Source: Gordius sp. MW1
Lineage: Eukaryota; Nematomorpha; Gordioida; Gordea; Gordiidae
Direction of reading: 5' to 3'
Length of the DNA stretch: 64,000 nucleotides
NCBI GenBank assembly: GCA_964036665.1
Contig: OZ038531.1
Location: 11,408,168 to 11,472,167, forward strand
The stretch's first letter is position 1. Each line of letters begins with the position of its first letter. Of this stretch, positions 36,701-48,933 are shown piece by piece. Below the pieces are notes generated by a model. It did no database searches, had not been told where the DNA came from, and saw nothing but the letters and a program-made list of their open reading frames with translations. A program made the position numbers and the translations under genes.

Positions 36701-36888
36701 TCTATGATAAAAAGTAAAAATTTATCAGAATATGAAAACTTTTACTTTGAAATCATGATCGCATAGAGCCATTTTCAAAAATTAAGCACTAACGTTGCGA
36801 TACAACAAACTAATCGCAACAATAAAACGTTGTCTATTGTCAAAATGATAGTTCTCGCATCTTAAAACCTCTTTTCGGAAGTCAATCG
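33787..36888. repeat. Higher-order repeat, rearranged 9-mer (d' g' p g k l m/k l m)
   Basis: Nine monomers, 3102 bp. After p, the q f/h i j segment is replaced by g k l. The monomer at 34823 has AAATTAACTTAC at its start, then a left-type g body with GAGCCTTTTTC and GTACTAC. The stretch about 34865-35960 resembles 23460-24600, including AATTAATCACTC and TTTTCAGATGTGG. The monomer at 35857 is an m/k hybrid with its joint at 35971-35987. Confidence 0.82.
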
Positions 36889-39800
36889 AGGATAATAGGA
36901 TTCTCAAATTGGCTTACTTTTATATATTTTTTTACGCTCTTTCACATAGAATCGAAAAAAATAAATATTTTTACCTCAAAATTTTTCACATATTTTTCTT
37001 TGAACCGTATTCATCCGATGAAAGTTGTCGTTTTCAGACGTGGTTTCTATGATCCCAAGTAAAAATTTATCAGAATCTAAAAACTATTACTTTGAAATCA
37101 TAATCGCATAGAGCAGTTTTCAAAAATTAAGCACTCACGTGGCGATACAACAAACTAATCGCAACAATAAAACGTTGTCTATTGTCAAAATGATAGTTCT
37201 CGCATCTTAAAACCTCCTTTCGGAAGTCAATCGAGGATAATAGGATTCTCAAATTGGCTTACTTTTATATATTTTTTCATGCTCTTTCACAGAGAATCGA
37301 AAAAAATAAATATTTTTACCTCAAAATTTTTCACATATTTTTCTTTGAACCGTATTCATCCGATGAAAGTTGTCGTTTTCAGACGTGGTTTCTATGATCC
37401 CAAGTAAAAATTTATCAGAATCTGAAAACTATTACTTTGAAATCATGATCGCATAGAGCCATTTTCAAAAATTAAGCATCACGTTGCGATACAACAAACT
37501 AATCGCAACAATAAAACGTTGTCTTTTGTCAAAATGAATAGTTCTGGCAGCTTAAAACCTCTTTTCGGAAGTCAATCGAGGATAATAGGATTCTCAAATT
37601 GGCTTACTTTTATATATTTTTTCATGCTCTTTCACATAGAATCGAAAAATATAAATATTTTTACCTCAAAATTTTTCACATATTTTTCTTTGAACCCATA
37701 TTCATCCGATGAAAGTTGTCGTTTTCAGACGTGGTTTCTATGATCCCAAGTAAAAATTTATCAGAATCTGAAAACTATTACTTTGAAATCATGATCGCAT
37801 AGAGCCATTTTTAAAAATTAAGCACTCACGTTGCGGTACAACAAACTAATCGCAACAATAAAACGTTGTCTTTTGTCAAAATGATAGTTCTGGCAGCTTA
37901 AAACCTCTTTTCGGAAGTCAATCGAGGATAATAGGATTCTCAAATTGGCTTACTTTTATATATTTTTTTACGCTCTTTCACATAGAATCAAAAAAAATAA
38001 AAATTTTTACCTCAAAATTTTTCACATATTTTTCTTTGAACCGTATTCATCCGATGAAAGGTGTCGTTTTAAGACATGGTTTCTATGATCCCAAGTAAAA
38101 ATTTATATGAATCTGAAAACTATTACTTTGAAATCATGATCGCATAATGCATTTTTGAAAAATTAAGCACTCACGTTGCGATACAACAAACCAATCGCAA
38201 CAATAAAACGTTGTCTTTTGTCAAAATGATAGTTCTCGCAGCTTAAAACCTCTTTGCGGAAGTCAATCGAGGATAATAGGATTCTCAAATTGGCTTACTT
38301 TTATATATTTTTTCATGCTCTTTCACATAGAATCGAAAAAAATAAATATTTTTACCTCAAAATTATTCACATATTTTTCTTTCAACCGTATGCATCCGAT
38401 GAAAGTTGTCGTTTTCAGACGTGGTTTCGATGATAGAAAGTAAAAATTTATCAGAATTTTAAAATTACTTTGAAATCATAATCGCATAGAGCATTTTCAA
38501 AAATTAAGCACTCACGTTGCGATACAACAAACTAATCGCAACAATAAAACGTTGTCTTTTGTCAAAATGATAGTTCTCGCAGCTTAAAACCTCTTTTCGG
38601 AAGTCAATCGAGGATAATAGGATTCTCAAATTGGCTTACTTTTATATATTTTTTCATGCTCTTTCACATAGAATCGAAAAAAATAAATATTTTTACCTCA
38701 AAATTTTCACAATTTTTCTTTCTACCGTATGCATCCGATGAAAGTTGTCGTTTTCAGACGTGGTTTCTATGATCCCAAGTGAAAATTTATCAGAATCTGA
38801 AAACTAGTACTTTGAAATCATGATCGCATAGAGCCATTTTCAAAAATTAAGCACTCACGTTGCGGTACAACATACTAATCGCAACAATAAAACGTTGTCT
38901 TTTGTCAAAATGATAGTTCTCGCAGCTTAAAACCTCTTTTCGGAAGTCAATCGAGGATAATAGGATTCTCAAATTGGCTTACTTTTATATATTTTTTTAC
39001 GCTCTTTCACATAGAATCGAAAAAAATAAATATTTTTACCTCAAAATTTTTCACATATTTTTCTTTGAACCGTATTCATCCGATAAAAGTTGTCGTTTTC
39101 AGACGTGGTTTCTATGATCCCAAGTAAAAATTTATCAGAATCTGAAAACTATTACTTTGAAATCATGATCGCATAGAGCAGTTTCCAAAAATTAAGCACT
39201 CACGTTGCGATACAACAAACTAATCGCAACAATAAAACGTTGTCTTTTGTCAAAATGATAGTTCTCGCAGCTTAAAACCTCTTTTCGGAAGTCAATCGAG
39301 GATAATAGGATTCTCAAATTGGCTTACTTTTATATATTTTTTCATGCGGTTTCACATAGAATCGAAAAAAATAAATATTTTTACCCCAAAATTTTTCATA
39401 TATTTTTCTTACAACCGTATGCATCCGATGTAAGTTGTCGTTTTCAGACGTGGTTTCGATGATAAAAAGTAAAAATTTATCAGAATCAGAAAACTATTAC
39501 TTTAAAATCATGATCGCATAGTGAATTTTTGAAAAATTAAGCACTCACGTTGCGATACAACAAACTAATCGCAACAATAAAAGTTGTCTTTTGTCAAAAT
39601 GATAGTTCTCGCAGCTTAAAACCTCTTTGCGGAAGTCAATCGAGGATAATAGGATTCTCAAATTGGCTTAATTTTATATATTTTTTTACCTCTTTTACAT
39701 AGAATCGAAAAAATAAATTTTTTTACCTCAAAATTTTTCACATATTTTTCTTTGAACCGTATTCATCTGATGAAAGTTGTCGTTTTCAGACGTGGTTTCT

Positions 39801-40330
39801 ATGATCCCAAGTGAAAATTTATTAGAATCTGAAAACTCTTACTTTGAAATCATGATCGCATAGAGCCATTTTAAAAAATTAACCACTCACGTTGCGGTAC
39901 AACAAACTAATCGCAACAATAAAACGTTGTCTATTGTCAAAATGATAGTTCTCGCATCTTAAAACCTCTTTTCGGAAGTCAATCGAGGATAATAGGATTC
40001 TCAAATTGGCTTACTTTTATATATTTTTTCATGCTCTTTCACATAGAATCGAAAAAAATAAATATTTTTACCTCAAAATTTTTCACATATTTTTCTTTCT
40101 ACCGTATGCATCCGATGAAAGGTGTCGTTTTCAGACATGGTTTCTATGATAAAAAGTAAAAATTTATCAGAATATGAAAACTTTTACTTTGAAATCATGA
40201 TCGCATAGAGCCATTTTCAAAAATTAAGCACTAACGTTGCGATACAACAAACTAATCGCAACAATAAAACGTTGTCTATTGTCAAAATGATAGTTCTCGC
40301 ATCTTAAAACCTTTTTTCGGAAGTCAATCG
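36889..40330. repeat. Higher-order repeat, 10-mer (d' g' p q f/h i j k l m), copy 2
   Basis: Ten monomers, 3442 bp, in exactly the same class order as the unit at 30344 and with nearly all its private variants, including the 341-bp f/h hybrid (38270). It differs by a one-base loss at about 38710 in class i and GGCTTACTTT instead of GGCCTACTTT in class j. Confidence 0.86.
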
Positions 40331-43300
40331 AGGATAATAGGATTCTCAAATTGGCTTACTTTTATATATTTTTTTACGCTCTTTCACATAGAATCGAAAA
40401 AAATAAATATTTTTACCTCAAAATTTTTCACATATTTTTCTTTGAACCGTATTCATCCGATGAAAGTTGTCGTTTTCAGACGTGGTTTCTATGATCCCAA
40501 GTAAAAATTTATCAGAATCTAAAAACTATTACTTTGAAATCATAATCGCATAGAGCAGTTTTCAAAAATTAAGCACTCACGTGGCGATACAACAAACTAA
40601 TCGCAACAATAAAACGTTGTCTATTGTCAAAATGATAGTTCTCGCATCTTAAAACCTCCTTTCGGAAGTCAATCGAGGATAATAGGATTTTCAAATTGGC
40701 TTACTTTTATATATTTTTTCATGCTCTTTCACAGAGAATCGAAAAAAATAAATATTTTTACCTCAAAATTTTTCACATATTTTTCTTTGAACCGTATTCA
40801 TCCGATGAAAGTTGTCGTTTTCAGACGTGGTTTCTATGATCCCAAGTAAAAATTTATCAGAATCTGAAAACTATTACTTTGAAATCATGATCGCATAGAG
40901 CCATTTTCAAAAATTAAGCATCACGTTGCGATACAACAAACTAATCGCAACAATAAAACGTTGTCTTTTGTCAAAATGAATAGTTCTGGCAGCTTAAAAC
41001 CTCTTTTCGGAAGTCAATCGAGGATAATAGGATTCTCAAATTGGCTTACTTTTATATATTTTTTCATGCTTTTTCACATAGAATCGAAAAATATAAATAT
41101 TTTTACCTCAAAATTTTTCACATATTTTTCTTTGAACCCATATTCATCCGATGAAAGTTGTCGTTTTCAGACGTGGTTTCTATGATCCCAAGTAAAAATT
41201 TATCAGAATCTGAAAACTATTACTTTGAAATCATGATCGCATAGAGCCATTTTTAAAAATTAAGCACTCACGTTGCGGTACAACAAACTAATCGCAACAA
41301 TAAAACGTTGTCTTTTGTCAAAATGATAGTTCTGGCAGCTTAAAACCTCTTTTCGGAAGTCAATCGAGGATAATAGGATTCTCAAATTAACTTACTTTTA
41401 TATATTTTTTTACGCTCTTTCACATAGAATCAAAAAAAATAAAAATTTTTACCTCAAAATTTTTCACATATTTTTCTTTGAACCGTATTCATCCGATGAA
41501 AGGTGTCGTTTTAAGACATGGTTTCTATGATCCCAAGTAAAAATTTATATGAATCTGAAAACTATTACTTTGAAATCATGATCGCATAATGCATTTTTGA
41601 AAAATTAAGCACTCACGTTGCGATACAACAAACTAATCGCAACAATAAAACGTTGTCTTTTGTCAAATGATAGTTCTCGCAGCTTAGAATCTCTTTTCGG
41701 AAGTAAATCGAGGATAATAGGATTCTCAAATTGGCTTACTTTTATATATTTTTTCATGCTCTTTCACAGAGAATCGAAAAAAATAAATATTTTTACCTCA
41801 AAATTTTTCACATATTTTTCTTTGAACCGTATTCATCCGATGAAAGTTGTCGTTTTCAGACGTGGTTTCTATGATCCCAAGTAAAAATTTATCAGAATCT
41901 GAAAACTATTACTTTGAAATCATGATCGCATAGAGCCATTTTCAAAAATTAAGCACTCACGTTGCGGTACTACAAACTAATCGCAACAATAAAACGTTGT
42001 CTTTTGTCAAAATGATAGTTCTCGCAGCTTAAAACCTCTTTTCGGAAGTCAATCGAGGATAATAGGATTCTCAAATTGGCTTACTTTTATATATTTTTTT
42101 ACGCTCTTTCACATAGAATCGAAAAAAATAAATATTTTTGCCTCAAAATTTTTCACATATTTTTCTTTTAACCGTATTCATCCGATGAAAGCTGTCGTTT
42201 TCAGACGTGGTTTCTATGATCCCAAGTAAAAATTTATCAGAATTTTAAAATTACTTTGAAATCATAATCGCATAGAGCATTTTCAAAAATTAAGCACTCA
42301 CGTTGCGATACAACAAACTAATCGCAACAATAAAACGTTGTCTTTTGTCAAAATGATAGTTCTCGCATCTTAAAACCTCCTTTCGGAAGTCAATCGAGGA
42401 TAATAGGATTTTCAAATTGGCTTACTTTTATATATTTTTTCATGCTCTTTCACAGAGAATCGAAAAAAATAAATATTTTTACCTCAAAATTTTTCACATA
42501 TTTTTCTTTGAACCGTATTCATCCGATAAAAGTTGTCGTTTTCAGACGTGGTTTCTATGATCCCAAGTAAAAATTTATCAGAATCTGAAAACTATTACTT
42601 TGAAATCATGATCGCATAGAGCAGTTTCCAAAAATTAAGCACTCACGTTGCGATACAACAAACTAATCGCAACAATAAAACGTTGTCTTTTGTCAAAATG
42701 ATAGTTCTCGCAGCTTAAAACCTCTTTTCGGAAGTCAATCGATAATAATAGGATTCTCAAATTGGCTTACTTTTATATATTTTTTCATGCGGTTTCACAT
42801 AGAATCGAAAAAAATAAATATTTTTACCCCAAAATTTTTCATATATTTTTCTTACAACCGTATGCATCCGATGTAAGTTGTCGTTTTCAGACGTGGTTTC
42901 GATGATAAAAAGTAAAAATTTATCAGAATCAGAAAACTATTACTTTAAAATCATGATCGCATAGTGAATTTTTGAAAAATTAAGCACTCACGTTGCGATA
43001 CAACAAACTAATCGCAACAATAAAAGTTGTCTTTTGTCAAAATGATAGTTCTCGCAGCTTAAAACCTCTTTGCGGAAGTCAATCGAGGATAATAGGATTC
43101 TCAAATTGGCTTAATTTTATATATTTTTTTACCTCTTTTACATAGAATCGAAAAAAATAAATTTTTTTACCTCAAAATTTTTCACATATTTTTCTTTGAA
43201 CTGTATTCATCTGATGAAAGTTGTCGTTTTCAGACGTGGTTTCTATGATCCCAAGTGAAAATTTATTAGAATCTGAAAACTCTTACTTTGAAATCATGAT

Positions 43301-43774
43301 CGCATAGAGCCATTTTTAAAAATTAACCACTCACGTTGCGGTACAACAAACTAATCGCAACAATAAAACGTTGTCTATTGTCAAAATGATAGTTCTCGCA
43401 TCTTAAAACCTCTTTTCGGAAGTCAATCGAGGATAATAGGATTCTCTAATTGGCTTACTTTTATATATTTTTTCATGCTCTTTCACATAGAATCGAAAAA
43501 AATAAATATTTTTACCTCAAAATTTTTCACATATTTTTCTTTCTACCGTATGCATCCGATGAAAGGTGTCGTTTTCAGACATGGTTTCTATGATAAAAAG
43601 TAAAAATTTATCAGAATATGAAAACTTTTACTTTGAAATCATGATCGCATAGAGCCATTTTCAAAAATTAAGCACTAACGTTGCGATACAACAAACTAAT
43701 CGCAACAATAAAACGTTGTCTATTGTCAAAATGATAGTTCTCGCATCTTAAAACCTTTTTTCGGAAGTCAATCG
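40331..43774. repeat. Higher-order repeat, 10 monomers (d' g' p q g h g'/j k l m)
   Basis: A 3444-bp unit in which f/h i j is replaced by g h g'/j. The hybrid at 42397 starts as g' (GGATTTTCAAA, CACAGAG) and ends as j (CCGATAAAAG, CAGTTTCC). The k monomer at 42742 has CGATAATAATAG at its start, a single change of the otherwise invariant GAGGATAATAG. Confidence 0.82.
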
Positions 43775-46700
43775 AGGATAATAGGATTCTCAAATTGGCT
43801 TACTTTTATATATTTTTTTACGCTCTTTCACATAGAATCGAAAAAAATAAATATTTTTACCTCAAAATTTTTCACATATTTTTCTTTGAACCGTATTCAT
43901 CCGATGAAAGTTGTCGTTTTCAGACGTGGTTTCTATGATCCCAAGTAAAAATTTATCAGAATCTAAAAACTATTACTTTGAAATCATAATCGCATAGAGC
44001 AGTTTTCAAAAATTAAGCACTCACGTGGCGATACAACAAACTAATCGCAACAATAAAACGTTGTCTATTGTCAAAATGATAGTTCTCGCATCTTAAAACC
44101 TCCTTTCGGAAGTCAATCGAGGATAATAGGATTTTCAAATTGGCTTACTTTTATATATTTTTTCATGCTCTTTCACAGAGAATCGAAAAAAATAAATATT
44201 TTTACCTCAAAATTTTTCACATATTTTTCTTTGAACCGTATTCATCCGATGAAAGTTGTCGTTTTCAGACGTGGTTTCTATGATCCCAAGTAAAAATTTA
44301 TCAGAATCTGAAAACTATTACTTTGAAATCATGATCGCATAGAGCAGTTTCCAAAAATTAAGCACTCACGTTGCGATACAACAAACTAATCGCAACAATA
44401 AAACGTTGTCTTTTGTCAAAATGATAGTTCTCGCAGCTTAAAACCTCTTTTCGGAAGTCAATCGAGGATAATAGGATTCTCAAATTGGCTTACTTTTATA
44501 TATTTTTTCATGCGGTTTCACATAGAATCGAAAAAAATAAATATTTTTACCCCAAAATTTTTCATATATTTTTCTTACAACCGTATGCATCCGATGAAAG
44601 TTGTCGTTTTCAGACGTGGTTTCTATGATCCCAAGTAAAAATTTATCAGAATCTGAAAACTATTACTTTGAAATCATGATCGCATAGAGCCATTTTTAAA
44701 AATTAAGCACTCACGTTGCGGTACAACAAACTAATCGCAACAATAAAACGTTGTCTTTTGTCAAAATGATAGTTCTGGCAGCTTAAAACCTCTTTTCGGA
44801 AGTCAATCGAGGATAATAGGATTCTCAAATTAACTTACTTTTATATATTTTTTTACGCTCTTTCACATAGAATCAAAAAAAATAAAAATTTTTACCTCAA
44901 AATTTTTCACATATTTTTCTTTGAACCGTATTCATCCGATGAAAGGTGTCGTTTTAAGACATGGTTTCTATGATCCCAAGTAAAAATTTATATGAATCTG
45001 AAAACTATTACTTTGAAATCATGATCGCATAATGCATTTTTGAAAAATTAAGCACTCACGTTGCGATACAACAAACTAATCGCAACAATAAAACGTTGTC
45101 TTTTGTCAAATGATAGTTCTCGCAGCTTAGAATCTCTTTTCGGAAGTAAATCGAGGATAATAGGATTCTCAAATTGGCTTACTTTTATATATTTTTTCAT
45201 GCTCTTTCACAGAGAATCGAAAAAAATAAATATTTTTACCTCAAAATTTTTCACATATTTTTCTTTGAACCGTATTCATCCGATGAAAGTTGTCGTTTTC
45301 AGACGTGGTTTCTATGATCCCAAGTAAAAATTTATCAGAATCTAAAAACTATTACTTTGAAATCATAATCGCATAGAGCAGTTTTCAAAAATTAAGCACT
45401 CACGTGGCGATACAACAAACTAATCGCAACAATAAAACGTTGTCTATTGTCAAAATGATAGTTCTCGCATCTTAAAACCTCCTTTCGGAAGTCAATCGAG
45501 GATAATAGGATTTTCAAATTGGCTTACTTTTATATATTTTTTCATGCTCTTTCACAGAGAATCGAAAAAAATAAATATTTTTACCTCAAAATTTTTCACA
45601 TATTTTTCTTTGAACCGTATCCATCCGATGAAAGTTGTCGTTTTCAGACGTGGTTTCTATGATCCCAAGTAAAAATTTATCAGAATCTGAAAACTATTAC
45701 TTTGAAATCATGATCGCATAGAGCCATTTTCAAAAATTAAGCACTCACGTTGCGGTACTACAAACTAATCGCAACAATAAAACGTTGTCTATTGTCAAAA
45801 TGATAGTTCTCGCATCTTAAAACCTCCTTTCGGAAGTCAATCGAGGATAATAGGATTTTCAAATTGGCTTACTTTTATATATTTTTTCATGCTCTTTCAC
45901 AGAGAATCGAAAAAAATAAATATTTTTACCTCAAAATTTTTCACATATTTTTCTTTGAACCGTATTCATCCGATGAAAGTTGTCGTTTTCAGACGTGGTT
46001 TCTATGATCCCAAGTAAAAATTTATCAGAATCTGAAAACTATTACTTTGAAATCATGATCGCATAGAGCCATTTTCAAAAATTAAGCATCACGTTGCGAT
46101 ACAACAAACTAATCGCAACAATAAAACGTTGTCTTTTGTCAAAATGAATAGTTCTGGCAGCTTAAAACCTCTTTTCGGAAGTCAATCGAGGATAATAGGA
46201 TTCTCAAATTGGCTTACTTTTATATATTTTTTCATGCTTTTTCACATAGAATCGAAAAATATAAATATTTTTACCTCAAAATTTTTCACATATTTTTCTT
46301 TGAACCCATATTCATCCGATGAAAGTTGTCGTTTTCAGACGTGGTTTCTATGATCCCAAGTAAAAATTTATCAGAATCTGAAAACTATTACTTTGAAATC
46401 ATGATCGCATAGAGCCATTTTTAAAAATTAAGCACTCACGTTGCGGTACAACAAACTAATCGCAACAATAAAACGTTGTCTTTTGTCAAAATGATAGTTC
46501 TGGCAGCTTAAAACCTCTTTTCGGAAGTCAATCGAGGATAATAGGATTCTCAAATTAACTTACTTTTATATATTTTTTTACGCTCTTTCACATAGAATCA
46601 AAAAAAATAAAAATTTTTACCTCAAAATTTTTCACATATTTTTCTTTGAACCGTATTCATCCGATGAAAGGTGTCGTTTTAAGACATGGTTTCTATGATC

Positions 46701-48933
46701 CCAAGTAAAAATTTATATGAATCTGAAAACTATTACTTTGAAATCATGATCGCATAATGCATTTTTGAAAAATTAAGCACTCACGTTGCGATACAACAAA
46801 CTAATCGCAACAATAAAACGTTGTCTTTTGTCAAATGATAGTTCTCGCAGCTTAGAATCTCTTTTCGGAAGTAAATCGAGGATAATAGGATTCTCAAATT
46901 GGCTTACTTTTATATATTTTTTCATGCTCTTTCACAGAGAATCGAAAAAAATAAATATTTTTACCTCAAAATTTTTCACATATTTTTCTTTGAACCGTAT
47001 TCATCCGATGAAAGTTGTCGTTTTCAGACGTGGTTTCTATGATCCCAAGTAAAAATTTATCAGAATCTGAAAACTATTACTTTGAAATCATGATCGCATA
47101 GAGCCATTTTCAAAAATTAAGCACTCACGTTGCGGTACTACAAACTAATCGCAACAATAAAACGTTGTCTTTTGTCAAAATGATAGTTCTCGCAGCTTAA
47201 AACCTCTTTTCGGAAGTCAATCGAGGATAATAGGATTCTCAAATTGGCTTACTTTTATATATTTTTTTACGCTCTTTCACATAGAATCGAAAAAAATAAA
47301 TATTTTTGCCTCAAAATTTTTCACATATTTTTCTTTTAACCGTATTCATCCGATGAAAGCTGTCGTTTTCAGACGTGGTTTCTATGATCCCAAGTAAAAA
47401 TTTATCAGAATTTTAAAATTACTTTGAAATCATAATCGCATAGAGCATTTTCAAAAATTAAGCACTCACGTTGCGATACAACAAACTAATCGCAACAATA
47501 AAACGTTGTCTTTTGTCAAAATGATAGTTCTCGCAGCTTAAAACCTCTTTTCGGAAGTCAATCGAGGATAATAGGATTCTCAAATTGGCTTACTTTTATA
47601 TATTTTTTCATGCTCTTTCACATAGAATCGAAAAAAATAAATATTTTTACATCAAAATTTTCACATATTTTTCTTTCTACCGTATGCATCCGATGAAAGT
47701 TGTCGTTTTCAGACGTGGTTTCTATGATCCCAAGTCAAAATTTATCAGAATCTGAAAACTATTACTTTGAAATCATGATCGCATAGAGCCATTTTCAAAA
47801 ATTAAGTACTCACGTTGCGGTACAACATACTAATCGCAACAATAAAACGTTGTCTTTTGTCAAAATGATAGTTCTCGCAGCTTAAAACCTCTTTTCGGAA
47901 GTCAATCGAGGATAATAGGATTCTCAAATTGGCTTACTTTTATATATTTTTTTACGCTCTTTCACATAGAATCGAAAAAAATAAATATTTTTACCTCAAA
48001 ATTTTTCACATATTTTTCTTTGAACCGTATTCATCCGATAAAAGTTGTCGTTTTCAGACGTGGTTTCTATGATCCCAAGTAAAAATTTATCAGAATCTGA
48101 AAACTATTACTTTGAAATCATGATCGCATAGAGCAGTTTCCAAAAATTAAGCACTCACGTTGCGATACAACAAACTAATCGCAACAATAAAACGTTGTCT
48201 TTTGTCAAAATGATAGTTCTCGCAGCTTAAAACCTCTTTTCGGAAGTCAATCGAGGATAATAGGATTCTCAAATTGGCTTACTTTTATATATTTTTTCAT
48301 GCGGTTTCACATAGAATCGAAAAAAATAAATATTTTTACCCCAAAATTTTTCATATATTTTTCTTACAACCGTATGCATCCGATGTAAGTTGTCGTTTTC
48401 AGACGTGGTTTCGATGATAAAAAGTAAAAATATCAGAAAACTATTACTTTAAAATCATGATCGCATAGTGAATTTTTGAAAAATTAAGCACTCACGTTGC
48501 GATACAACAAACTAATCGCAACAATAAAAGTTGTCTTTTGTCAAAATGATAGTTCTCGCAGCTTAAAACCTCTTTGCGGAAGTCAATCGAGGATAATAGG
48601 ATTCTCAAATTGGCTTAATTTTATATATTTTTTTACCTCTTTCACATAGAATCGAAAAAAATAAATATTTTTACCTCAAAATTTTTCACATATTTTTCTT
48701 TGAACCGTATTCATCCGATGAAAGTTGTCGTTTTCAGACGTGGTTTCTATGATCCCAAGTAAAAATTTATCAGAATCTAAAAACTATTACTTTGAAATCA
48801 TAATCGCATAGAGCAGTTTTCAAAAATTAAGCACTCACGTGGCGATACAACAAACTAATCGCAACAATAAAACGTTGTCTATTGTCAAAATGATAGTTCT
48901 CGCATCTTAAAACCTCCTTTCGGAAGTCAATCG
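43775..48933. repeat. Rearranged block, 15 monomers with several hybrids
   Basis: The class order is d' g'/j k/p q g/d' g' g' p q g h i j k l/d'. Hybrids start at 44120, 44465, 45154 and 48590. The stretch about 45768-47530 matches about 40600-42362 at an offset of 5168 bp. The k copy at 48254 has an 8-bp deletion at about 48430. This is the densest cluster of hybrid monomers in the window. Confidence 0.8.
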
